A stretch of 64,000 nt of DNA. Origin: Alcaligenes ammonioxydans. GTDB lineage: Bacteria; Pseudomonadota; Gammaproteobacteria; Burkholderiales; Burkholderiaceae_B. Under the pieces are notes generated by a model. It was given only the letters and a program-made list of their open reading frames with translations, did no database searches and had not been told where the DNA came from. The number at the start of each line of letters is the position of its first letter. Position 1 is the stretch's first letter. The stretch spans positions 496,001 through 560,000 of the forward strand of contig NZ_CP049362.1 in the NCBI RefSeq assembly GCF_019343455.1. The letters are read 5' to 3'. Made by a program: the position numbers and the translations under genes. Positions 45,322 through 52,780 of this stretch are shown here, in pieces.

Positions 45322-45335
45322 TTGATTTAAATCAA
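45322..45335. promoter_or_regulatory. Perfect FNR/ANR box upstream of the aldolase operon
   Basis: TTGAT-TTAA-ATCAA matches the FNR/CRP-family anaerobic consensus TTGAT-N4-ATCAA exactly. If its centre is at -41.5, the start would be near 45287 and the -10 near 45294-45299, where CATAGA is found on the minus strand; that agreement is weak. The box also overlaps the T-tract of the terminator to its right. Confidence 0.6.
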
Positions 45336-45365
45336 AAGGAGCTATGTGCCTTGGCTCATAGCTCC
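45328..45365 (-). terminator. Rho-independent terminator of the GNAT-dUTPase transcript
   Basis: Read leftwards, AGGAGCTATG (45356-45365) pairs with CATAGCTCCT (45338-45347) and TTTTGATTT follows. It is 270 bp past the fusion gene's stop but 80 bp past the stop of the overlapping 88-codon frame. Confidence 0.75.
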
Positions 45366-45442
45366 TATTCCATTTGGCATGAAGAGGGATCGCATATGCC
45401 GGCCCGGCATGAGCCGGGCGCGGCGACTTTTCTCCTTTGCGC

Positions 45443-45709
45443 TTACGCCTGACGCCATCGGGAGCGCTCGCGTCGTCGCGAGCGGGACCAGGGGTGTTGC
45501 ACCTTATGCGGCTGTGGCCGGGGATCGGGTGGATGTCGCGTGTCATTATTTTCCACGGGATTGGAGTCCGGTTTGGGCGAGTCCAGAAAGACATCAATGG
45601 AACAATCGCAGTCGAGGTACATGGACAGTCCTTTGTCAGCGTGAAGAAAGGGGAGGTAGTAGCGCAGCTCGGTTGCGGGCTTGCGTCTCTCCTGAAAAAA
45701 ACGTGTCAT
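45443..45709 (-). CDS. Possible 88-codon ORF overlapping the end of the GNAT-dUTPase gene
   Basis: A frame beginning MTRFFQERRKPATELRYYLP at 45709 overlaps the last 74 bases of the fusion gene in another frame and ends 'RSRRRERSRWRQA'. It contains an acidic Cys-bearing middle ('MYLDCDCSIDVFLDSPKPD') and a very basic tail. The transcript terminator lies after this frame, not after the fusion gene, so it may be expressed. The overlap holds a T7 run; losing one T there would fuse this tail to the dUTPase domain. I know no homologue. Confidence 0.35.
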   Translation of the reverse strand: MTRFFQERRKPATELRYYLPFLHADKGLSMYLDCDCSIDVFLDSPKPDSNPVENNDTRHPPDPRPQPHKVQHPWSRSRRRERSRWRQA

Positions 45710-47048
45710 AGCGCTCTAGCAAGGCTTGCAGAATCAACTCAGGGTAGTTGTCCTGCTCAACCGGCAGGCGCGCCTGCAGGTGCGCCAGATGTTCATTATC
45801 TTGTTGCCCGCCCCAGTGCTTGTGGTAGTGGCCTTGTTGATAGCCACGTAGCTGGCGCAATCGGTTCAGGGCATTTTTGCCGACGTAGGCATGGTAGAGC
45901 GTATCCAGCGTCAGACCGCACAGGCCTGCCAGCAAGGCAAAGCCCTCAAAATCAAAGTGACGGGTTTGCAGCACTCGCAAGGTAAAGCGTTCCAGGGCAT
46001 GCATGAGCGTGGTGGAATCACTGGCGGCTGTGTCTTGGGCGTGTTGGAGTTGTTCCAGCGCGGCAGCGGCCTCTTGTTCGCGCAAGGCATCGTTAGCGTG
46101 AAGCACATCACACAGTCCGAAATGCAGAATATCGATTAACTCCAGCTGTAGTTGCGGCAGATTTCGTTCGGACTGTTGCCACCACTTCCAGTCCAGGTAA
46201 GCAGCCAGCTCCGCGCATTCCACCCAGATTGCGCGGTAGTAGTCCTGTTTGGCTACTCGCCAGTTCGGGTCAATCAATTGATTCAGCTCGGATTGCAATG
46301 CGAGCATCTGCTGGAGTCGGCGCACGCCCGCAGCGGTGGGGGTGGGCGTTACATGCTGACCCAAACGGTGCTTTTGTTGACCCTGCCCGTCAAAGTTTTC
46401 CGGGGCCAGCCACGTCTGGAAATTTGTTTTCAGGGCAGGCCATTCTTTATCGGTGATGGAGAACCAGGCTGTGTCGCGTGAACGGCCCTTATAGACAACG
46501 GCCTGACGGAACACCCCCTCGTAACGAAAGCCTAGACGCCGTGCTGCTGCTTGTGAGGGGGCGTTGTGCGTGTCGCATTTCCATTCGTAGCGACGGTAGC
46601 CCAACTTCTCAATGGCGTAGGCCATCAACAGATAGTGGGCTTCGGTGGCCAGGCGGGTTTGTTTCAAGGCGGGTGACCAGGCGACAAAACCTACCTCGAT
46701 ACAGCCGTTTTGCGCGTCAATCCGCATGAGGGCCAGGGTGCCCAACGCCTGTCCGGTCGTCTGGTCTACGACGGCGTAATGCACGGCATGGCTGGCCTGG
46801 CTGATGGCGTGCAGGTGCTGATCGAACTGTATCCGGTTGCTGAAGGGCCCGACTGACAGATAGGTCCAGTCGCGCCCGTCGCGGGCGCGGCTGTAGGCCT
46901 GATACAAGCTGTCGCCATGCTTGTCGGGGTCCACGGCTTCCAGGCGACAGTATGTGCCCTGAAGAACGCAGCGTGCAGGTTGGGGGCGGGCTTGCCAGTG
47001 GGCAAGCGCGGGGCCAATAGGCTGATGATAAGCGTTTAGCTGAACCAT
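45636..47048 (-). CDS. GNAT acetyltransferase fused to a dimeric-type dUTPase domain
   Basis: A single 470-residue frame. Residues about 20-205 are a RimJ-type GNAT domain ('AVHYAVVDQTTGQALGTLAL', 'SQAAARRLGFRYEGVFRQAVVYKGRSRDTAWFS'). Residues about 240-458 match the all-alpha dimeric dUTPase family (DUTPase_2): 'LQSELNQLIDPNWRV', 'YYRAIWVECAELAAYLDWKWW' (ExxE), 'LQLELIDILHFGLCDVL' (ExxD) and 'YVGKNALNRLRQLRGYQQGHY'. The dUTPase motifs are complete, so dUTP hydrolysis is plausible. The acetyl acceptor is unknown. I regard the fusion as real because there is no frame break between domains. Confidence 0.82.
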   Translation of the reverse strand: MVQLNAYHQPIGPALAHWQARPQPARCVLQGTYCRLEAVDPDKHGDSLYQAYSRARDGRDWTYLSVGPFSNRIQFDQHLHAISQASHAVHYAVVDQTTGQALGTLALMRIDAQNGCIEVGFVAWSPALKQTRLATEAHYLLMAYAIEKLGYRRYEWKCDTHNAPSQAAARRLGFRYEGVFRQAVVYKGRSRDTAWFSITDKEWPALKTNFQTWLAPENFDGQGQQKHRLGQHVTPTPTAAGVRRLQQMLALQSELNQLIDPNWRVAKQDYYRAIWVECAELAAYLDWKWWQQSERNLPQLQLELIDILHFGLCDVLHANDALREQEAAAALEQLQHAQDTAASDSTTLMHALERFTLRVLQTRHFDFEGFALLAGLCGLTLDTLYHAYVGKNALNRLRQLRGYQQGHYHKHWGGQQDNEHLAHLQARLPVEQDNYPELILQALLERYDTFFSGETQARNRAALLPPLSSR

Positions 47049-47063
47049 AGGTCATCTGCAATA

Positions 47064-47103
47064 GAAAACGCTCCAGAGATGCCTGTGTGGGGCATCTCTG
47101 GAG
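47064..47103 (-). terminator. Rho-independent terminator downstream of the YncE-like gene
   Basis: Read leftwards, a perfect 13-bp stem (47091-47103 with 47071-47083) with a 7-base loop is followed by CGTTTTCTAT. It sits about 315 bp after the yncE-like stop and just before the GNAT-dUTPase start. Confidence 0.65.
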
Positions 47104-47418
47104 GCGGAAAAGGCATGGACTTGGCCGGGAATCGGCAGGCGTCTTGCTAGGTCACTAATTGATTCTATTGATCAAGTGGCAGGTTGCAGCAATCCGCTTT
47201 TGGTCTGGTTTCCAGACCGCTTTGTGTCAAGGGGAGTGACATGCGTCGGGCGCACCCCGAGGTTGACCTGGAAAGAGGGTAGGAGCCAGGGGCAAAACCA
47301 GGCTGGATGCGAGGCTCAGAAGGGGTTACGCGGGTGGGCGGACCCCAGAGTGAGGTAAAAAAAGCCGGCTTGGCACAGTGGACAAACCAGGCTTTGGGAT
47401 GGGTATCAGACCGCAGGT
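47104..47418. other. 315-bp stretch without a recognisable gene
   Basis: It lies between the YncE-like stop and the hairpin at 47071-47103. It contains a small palindrome GGTCTGG-TTT-CCAGACC near 47200-47216 and short open frames without ribosome sites. I see no RNA gene or mobile-element end. Confidence 0.5.
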
Positions 47419-48588
47419 TTAGAGTTGGTTCAGGTTCAGACGCAGCACGCTATCCTTGGCCCCTTTCAGGTAATGGGGGCTCTTGTCGCCATGCGGAGCC
47501 TTGATGGTCACAAAAGCGGTCTGGCCGTCTGCGCTCAAGGTGACGCTGTTGGGGTGAATGGGGGCGCTGAGGCGATGTTTCACGGCCAGAGTTCGGGCAT
47601 CCAGAATGTTGATGGCGCCGGTGCCAGCAGGCGAGTCACGATCCACGCCGCGGTTGGTGGCGATCAACTCCTGGCGAGCCGGGTTATAGACGATATCGAG
47701 CAGCCCTGGGCCGACGTCAACCGAGTTTTCCACTTTCCCTGAGGTGGTATCAAAGACGTAGATCTTGCCGGTATTGGCATCGGCGCCGAACAACTGCTTG
47801 CCATCCGCACTCAGGGCCACATTCACAAAGAAGTGACGCGAGTCCTCACGCTTGTCGCTTTTGGCATCGCCCGTGCTAAAGCGCTGCTCGATCGTGCCGG
47901 TGGCGGGGTTGATGACCGCAATCTCTTCCTTGCCGCCCTGACCCACGAACAGGCGCTTGGTGTTGGCGTCATACGCGGCACCCGCAGGCCACAGTCCCAC
48001 ATTGTCGATATTGTGCAAAATACGGCCTTGGGTGCCGTCCACAATCCACACACGCCCCCCTTCAGCGGGGTTGGTCACAAAGATGCGGTTGTCTTGTTCA
48101 TCAATGATGACCTTGCGGGTATGTTCCCAGCCTCCCTTGTCCTCTTTCTGGCCCAGCTGAATCAATTGTTTGACCGTACCGTTCAGGCTATTGAGGGCCA
48201 GTAAGGAGCCATCCAAGGTATTGCCCACGTACAGGGTGTGTGTTTTCTGGTTCAGCCCCAAGGCAAATGCCCGTCGTGGCAGTTGGATCAACTGTGTTGG
48301 TTGCAAGGTGTCCTGGTCCAGAACATGCACAAAGCCGGCGGTGCGATCCTCAAACAAAGGGGTGGCAGCCACGAACAATTGATTGCTGTCCTTGGCGGCC
48401 AGCACTTCGTAAGCCCCTTCGATTGAGTCCTGGCGAAAGCTCACCTGCGCCTGCGGGGCTGTGCTGGCACGAGACGCGTTCAGGCCCGACTGTTGAGATT
48501 GCGGTGTGCTTTGGCAGGCGCTCAGCAGCAAGGCCCCCATGACAGAGGCAACAATCATTTTCAAGGAGACGGGGCGGCACACAATCAT
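47419..48588 (-). CDS. YncE-like beta-propeller lipoprotein
   Basis: A 389-residue exported protein. The lipobox 'ALLLSACQS' follows a hydrophobic segment, so it should be lipid-anchored, unlike soluble E. coli YncE. About seven repeats of the form 'N-ATGTIEQRFSTGD', 'TNTGKIYVFDTTSGKVENSVDVG' indicate a YVTN/YncE-type propeller. The ATG at 48588 has AAAGGA upstream. A Fur box 150 bp upstream suggests iron control, which E. coli yncE also shows. A role around iron or surface binding is inferred only. Confidence 0.87.
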   Translation of the reverse strand: MIVCRPVSLKMIVASVMGALLLSACQSTPQSQQSGLNASRASTAPQAQVSFRQDSIEGAYEVLAAKDSNQLFVAATPLFEDRTAGFVHVLDQDTLQPTQLIQLPRRAFALGLNQKTHTLYVGNTLDGSLLALNSLNGTVKQLIQLGQKEDKGGWEHTRKVIIDEQDNRIFVTNPAEGGRVWIVDGTQGRILHNIDNVGLWPAGAAYDANTKRLFVGQGGKEEIAVINPATGTIEQRFSTGDAKSDKREDSRHFFVNVALSADGKQLFGADANTGKIYVFDTTSGKVENSVDVGPGLLDIVYNPARQELIATNRGVDRDSPAGTGAINILDARTLAVKHRLSAPIHPNSVTLSADGQTAFVTIKAPHGDKSPHYLKGAKDSVLRLNLNQL

Positions 48589-48737
48589 GGATTTCCTTTG
48601 GACGTGAACAACAACAAACTGACTGCAGAACGGGCGTGAGGCTGCCGTCAGCCCCAATGCGTCAGAGCCACAGTGCTTACGGCCATAACCACATTGCGGA
48701 CCTGTACAGTCGCCTGTTCTGATTCGGTAATAAATTA

Positions 48738-48756
48738 ATAAATGAGAATCGTTACT
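48738..48756. promoter_or_regulatory. Fur box upstream of the YncE-like gene
   Basis: The core AATGAGAATCGTTA matches the central 14 positions of the Fur consensus at 12. It lies in an AT-rich stretch between the YncE-like gene and the hairpin that ends the guanine-deaminase-like gene. Confidence 0.7.
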
Positions 48757-48809
48757 ATAAACAATTCGATTTATAAGCTTTTCTTGTCATTCTGTCCATG
48801 CCAATACGC

Positions 48810-48835
48810 AAGACCCTGCGCGAACGCAGGGTCTT
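48810..48835 (-). terminator. Hairpin terminator of the guanine-deaminase-like gene
   Basis: AAGACCCTGCG and CGCAGGGTCTT form an 11-bp stem around a CGAA tetraloop, 13 bp after the stop at 48848. The downstream T content is low. Confidence 0.65.
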
Positions 48836-48847
48836 GAAGGTGCTGGG

Positions 48848-49321
48848 CTAATCCTGGGCGGGGCCTTGACCAAAACGGGCTTGCCAGTCTTCGTAGACTT
48901 GGCGTTTTTCAGCCAAGGGCAAATGTTCCACTTTCACACCCTGTTGTCCGAAGTCCTGGCGCATTTTTTGATAGAAGGCTTGGGTGGACCAGCCAAAAGG
49001 AGCCCCTTCCTTATCATCGGCGCAGTACACCACGCGCTCTACGCCTGCCGCGATCATGGCAGCCATGCACATGGGGCAGGGGATGCCGCTGGCATACATG
49101 GTACTGCCGGTGTGCTGGCTGCTTTTGAAGGTTTGGCTGGCATTGCGCAGGGCCTGGATTTCCGCATGCGCGGTAGGATCATGGGCGATATAGGTTTCAT
49201 TCACCCCTTCGGCCAGCACTTGGTCGTTACGTACCAACACCGCACCAAAGGGCTGACCGCCACGGTCAACGTTCTCTTTCGCAATCTGGATGGACCGCAG
49301 CAGATAGTGTTTATCGTTCAT
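48848..49321 (-). CDS. Guanine-deaminase-like nucleoside/base deaminase
   Basis: A 157-residue zinc deaminase of the CDA fold. 'DPTAHAEIQAL' holds His52 and Glu54, and 'GIPCPMCMAAM' holds Cys82 and Cys85. Length and the C-terminal 'FGWSTQAFYQKMRQDFGQQG' fit small guanine deaminases such as B. subtilis GuaD better than TadA. It converts guanine to xanthine if so. The neighbouring ureidoglycine aminohydrolase gene supports a purine-breakdown setting. A tRNA adenosine deaminase role is the main alternative. Confidence 0.85.
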   Translation of the reverse strand: MNDKHYLLRSIQIAKENVDRGGQPFGAVLVRNDQVLAEGVNETYIAHDPTAHAEIQALRNASQTFKSSQHTGSTMYASGIPCPMCMAAMIAAGVERVVYCADDKEGAPFGWSTQAFYQKMRQDFGQQGVKVEHLPLAEKRQVYEDWQARFGQGPAQD

Positions 49322-49447
49322 GTTTTTCTCCCTGAGAGAGCAAAGCTTGGAATAAGTCCTGACACGCGGGGCTGTGTCGTGTTCGGTGTGCCGACTCTAC
49401 CTTAAAGAGGTTAAAGGCGGGCAGTTCAGATTGGGCCTGTCTGCAAC

Positions 49448-49478
49448 GCAAAACAGCCGCTGGCAGGCAGCGGCTGTT
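49448..49478 (-). terminator. Rho-independent terminator of allE
   Basis: Read leftwards, AACAGCCGCTG pairs with CAGCGGCTGTT around a 5-base loop, then TTTTGCG. It lies about 16 bp after the allE stop. Confidence 0.85.
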
Positions 49479-49493
49479 CGGGTTCAGGCCATA

Positions 49494-50330
49494 TTAGCGT
49501 TTGCCGCCAATGGTCAGGTTGGCATGACGGTTAACGTCTTTGTACAACAGGTAGCGGAAACGGCCAGGGCCGCCGGCATAGCAGGCCTGTGGGCAAAAGG
49601 CGCGCAGCCACATAAAGTCGCCGGCTTCCACTTCAACCCAATCCTGGTTCAGGCGGTAAACCGCCTTGCCTTCCAGAACGTACAGGCCATGTTCCATGAC
49701 GTGCGTTTCTGCAAAGGGAATCACGCCACCGGGTTCAAAGTTCACGATATTCACATGCATATCGTGGCGCATGTCGGACATATCGGCAAATCGGGTGGTG
49801 CTCCAACGACCATCGGTGTCAGGCATGACGCGGGGTTCAACGTCTTTCTCGTTGGTCACGAAAGCCTCGGGCGCATCCAGACCTTCGACACGCTGGTAAC
49901 GCTTGCGGATCCAGTGGAAGTTGGCCAGTTCGTTGCTGCGGTTGTGCAAGGACCAGTTGGTAGACGGAGGAATAAAGGCATAGCCGCCTTCTTCCATGAT
50001 GTGTTTGGTGCCTTCCAGAACCAGTTCGAGCTGGCCCTTGACGACAAAAATCACGCCTTCGGCCTCGGGGTCATCCTCAGGGTGGTCGCTGCCACCTTGC
50101 GGGCCGACTTCCATGATGTATTGCGAGAAGGTCTCGGCAAAGCCGGACAAAGGCCGTGCCAGTACCCACAGACGGGTGTTTTCCCAACCGGGCAGGTAGC
50201 TGGTCACGATGTCCTGCAGCACGCCTTTGGGCAGCACGGCATAGGCTTCGGTGAACATGGCGCGATCCGTCAGCAGCTGTGTCTGTGGCGGATGCCCGCC
50301 TGGCGGGGCGTAGTAATTGACTTTGGACAT
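49494..50330 (-). CDS. allE: (S)-ureidoglycine aminohydrolase
   Basis: A 278-residue bicupin enzyme of allantoin degradation that releases ammonia from (S)-ureidoglycine to give (S)-ureidoglycolate. The C-terminal cupin carries Mn ligands Glu208, His210, His214 and Gln248, with the spacing remembered for the E. coli enzyme (E235, H237, H241, Q275). The N-terminal cupin has lost a complete metal set, as usual. The ATG at 50330 follows GGGAA; a TTG four codons earlier is less likely. It is divergent from a LysR gene. Confidence 0.93.
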   Translation of the reverse strand: MSKVNYYAPPGGHPPQTQLLTDRAMFTEAYAVLPKGVLQDIVTSYLPGWENTRLWVLARPLSGFAETFSQYIMEVGPQGGSDHPEDDPEAEGVIFVVKGQLELVLEGTKHIMEEGGYAFIPPSTNWSLHNRSNELANFHWIRKRYQRVEGLDAPEAFVTNEKDVEPRVMPDTDGRWSTTRFADMSDMRHDMHVNIVNFEPGGVIPFAETHVMEHGLYVLEGKAVYRLNQDWVEVEAGDFMWLRAFCPQACYAGGPGRFRYLLYKDVNRHANLTIGGKR

Positions 50331-50740
50331 GTTGATTCCCAATGAAATTCAGTAAGGAAAAATCTGTCGAACGGCACGGCGCAATCCCTGCGGCGGCCCA
50401 AAGGCAGAGGCGGGATGTCGTTGTAATGCGCGGGACCAATACACATTAACGAGAGCTGGTGATATTTACAAATTAAATGTATAAATCTCTTGTATTTGTT
50501 TTTTGAATAGCTGGAAGCGTGGGCTCGGATTTGAAACCTGGCGCGCAGTGGGCCAGACAGGCGCCCTCAGGATCTGCATTCGTCTCCCACCATGCTCTGA
50601 CGCGGCAGCGCGGTCAATTCACAGGCAGACTCCGTTTGCCACACCGCAAGATGCGTCTTAACGGCCGGTGTGGCAGCTTGAAAAAATCGTTCTGCCACGC
50701 CCCGGGCGCTCATCGAGAATAGAGAAAAGGGGGTGAACAC
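50331..50740. promoter_or_regulatory. 410-bp divergent control region between allE and the LysR gene
   Basis: The stretch 50450-50515 is markedly AT-rich and carries an imperfect inverted repeat, TTTACA (50465-50470) with TGTATAAA (50479-50486), a candidate LysR site. The remainder up to 50740 is of average composition and contains no convincing ORF. Confidence 0.45.
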
Positions 50741-51646
50741 ATGGATCATCAACTATCCAGCAGTCCCAGTCTGAACCGGCCTTTGTATGACCTGGATCTG
50801 CTATTGGCCTTGTTGACGGTTGTTGACTGCGGCAGTTTTACAGCGGCAGCCAGTCGTTTGCACTCAACACAGTCCACGATCAGTCAGAAGGTGCGTCGTC
50901 TGGAGGAATTGGCAGGACTGCGTTTGCTGGACCGGGCCAGTCGTGGTGTCAGCACGACAGAGGCGGGGCAGACCTTGCTGGCTTACGCGCGTCAGATGCT
51001 GGCCTTGAACCATCAGCTCTCTGAAGCCTTGTCGGGTTCTTTGGTAACCATCTCCGTGCGTCTGGGTGTGCCGGAGGACTTCACCAATGGCCAGACCATG
51101 CGGGCGTTGGCTGGTTTCAATCGCCGGTTTCCACAAGTGCGCCTGGAGGTCAGCAGTGGTTTGAGCAGTGATTTGCTGGCGGCCTATGATCAGGGTGAGC
51201 TGGATCTGGTCTTGGTCAAGCAGCGGCATAATGCCCGCGAGGCGGTGGCTTGTCTGCCCGAGCAGACGGCGTGGGTCGACAGTGCCACTGATCCTGTCTT
51301 TCATCTGGACCCTATTCCTTTGGTCACCTTCCCGCGTCGCGGTGTTTACCGCGAAGAGATTATCAGTGCCGTGGAATCCTTGGGGCGGCGCTGGCGCATC
51401 AGCTTCACCAGTTCCAGCTTGAGCGGGATTCAGGGGGCTGTGGCCGATGGAATGGGTATCAGCCTGCTGCCGCGGCGTGCGGTACGTCAGGATCATATTG
51501 AATTGGGACAGGCTCAGGGACTACCGCGCATTGACGCTTTTGAGCTGGCGATATTGCATCGGCCTCACGCCAATGAGATGGTGACCGCCTTGTCCCGGGT
51601 GCTGGTCGAGATGCTGGCCCCCGAGAGCGCCCGCCGCACGTCATAG
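50741..51646 (+). CDS. LysR-family transcriptional regulator
   Basis: A 301-residue regulator with the winged helix in residues about 15-75 ('DCGSFTAAASRLHSTQSTISQ') and a LysR substrate-binding domain after it. GGGGG lies seven bases before the ATG. It is divergent from allE and the guanine-deaminase-like gene, so control of purine-catabolic genes is likely, but a distant target cannot be excluded. Confidence 0.9.
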   Translation: MDHQLSSSPSLNRPLYDLDLLLALLTVVDCGSFTAAASRLHSTQSTISQKVRRLEELAGLRLLDRASRGVSTTEAGQTLLAYARQMLALNHQLSEALSGSLVTISVRLGVPEDFTNGQTMRALAGFNRRFPQVRLEVSSGLSSDLLAAYDQGELDLVLVKQRHNAREAVACLPEQTAWVDSATDPVFHLDPIPLVTFPRRGVYREEIISAVESLGRRWRISFTSSSLSGIQGAVADGMGISLLPRRAVRQDHIELGQAQGLPRIDAFELAILHRPHANEMVTALSRVLVEMLAPESARRTS

Positions 51647-51688
51647 CCGGGCGGGCTGCCTGGGCCAGTGATCAAGGTAAGTGCAATC

Positions 51689-52585
51689 TTACTGTTTGGG
51701 GGTGACCGGATCAAAGTGCGTCATTACATCCAGTACCGGCTCTTCAGCCATGACGCGATCTCTTGCCGCCACAGCGATGGCATGGCCTTGGGCAATCGTT
51801 AAGGTGCCGTCCATTTCCAGATCGACTTCCACCCAGATCATGTCGCCCAGTTTGCGGGTGCGCAACTGGTGTATCCCTTCCACCCCGGGTGTCTCGCGTA
51901 ACAGCTTGGCGATGCGCTCCTCGGTTTCCTGATCAACGGCTTTGTCGGTCAGGTCATGAAACGCGCCGATAGAAAATTTCCAGCCCATGCGCACAATCAT
52001 CAAGCCCACGATACTGGCGGCCAAAGGGTCGCCCAAGGGCAAGCCTGCCAGGTTGGCCAGGACGCCGAGGCTGACAACCAGGGAGGAGGCCGCATCGGAG
52101 CGGGCGTGCCAGGCATTGGCAACCAGCAAGGTTGAGCGCAGACGTTTTGCCACGCGCAGCATGTAGCGAAACAGGAGCTCCTTGCTACACAGAGCGGTAA
52201 AGGCAACGAGTAGGGCAACGGGATGGACGGCCTCGATGCTGCTGGGGTCCCGCAATGAAGAGATGGCATTCCAGAGCATGCCGGCGCCTACGGCCAGCAA
52301 CAAACCGCCGATCGCCAAGGTGGCAGCGGTCTCGTAACGCAAATGTCCGTAGGGGTGGTCGGCATCGGGGCCGCGACGGCTATGGTGATTGGCAATCAGC
52401 ACCACAAAGTCTGAGAACAGGTCTGACAGGGAGTGGATGGCGTCGGCAATCAGGGCCTGGGAATGGGCGAAGATACCCACCACAATTTGCAGCAGGCTCA
52501 AGCTGATATTGACCAGAACACTGACCCAGGTTGAACGCTGGGCACCATGGTGCCGATCCAGATCAGAGGGGGTGAGATTTTCCAT
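51689..52585 (-). CDS. Cation diffusion facilitator (CDF) efflux protein
   Basis: A 298-residue inner-membrane metal/proton antiporter with six helices and a cytosolic ferredoxin-like tail. Metal-site motifs are 'IADAIHSLSDLFSDF' (helix 2, DxxxD) and 'NAWHARSDAASSLVVS' (helix 5, HxxxD). This pair (DD-HD) is seen in Zn/Co/Cd/Fe exporters. 'YGHLRYETAATL' is the inter-helix loop. The ATG at 52585 follows AAGGA. It is separated from metG by a bidirectional terminator. Confidence 0.92.
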   Translation of the reverse strand: MENLTPSDLDRHHGAQRSTWVSVLVNISLSLLQIVVGIFAHSQALIADAIHSLSDLFSDFVVLIANHHSRRGPDADHPYGHLRYETAATLAIGGLLLAVGAGMLWNAISSLRDPSSIEAVHPVALLVAFTALCSKELLFRYMLRVAKRLRSTLLVANAWHARSDAASSLVVSLGVLANLAGLPLGDPLAASIVGLMIVRMGWKFSIGAFHDLTDKAVDQETEERIAKLLRETPGVEGIHQLRTRKLGDMIWVEVDLEMDGTLTIAQGHAIAVAARDRVMAEEPVLDVMTHFDPVTPKQ

Positions 52586-52730
52586 GCCAGAAGGTCCTTG
52601 CAGCCAGAGCGTCAGGCTGTGTATCAATACAGCGCTTTCAAGGTAGAGAGTGTATCGGCTTTCCTGCAGGCAGGGGCGCCCCAAGGGCTTGAACCGCTTG
52701 TTTTGAACAGATTCTTTGGTTTATAGATAC

Positions 52731-52762
52731 AAAAAAGCCTCGCTTTGGGACGAGGCTTTTTT
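52731..52762. terminator. Terminator after metG, bidirectional
   Basis: AAAAAAGCCTCG and CGAGGCTTTTTT form a 12-bp stem with an 8-base loop. It is symmetric, with A6 and T6 ends, so it can stop metG on the minus strand and any plus-strand transcript. Confidence 0.92.
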
Positions 52763-52780
52763 GCGTATCAGGAATGCGTC

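Noticed and set aside
45659..47048. GNAT and dUTPase as two separate genes
   Set aside because: The frame is unbroken, and no start codon with a ribosome site precedes the dUTPase part near 46340.
47160..47177. TTGATTCTATTGATCAA as a second FNR box
   Set aside because: The half sites are spaced by seven bases rather than four, so the consensus is not met.
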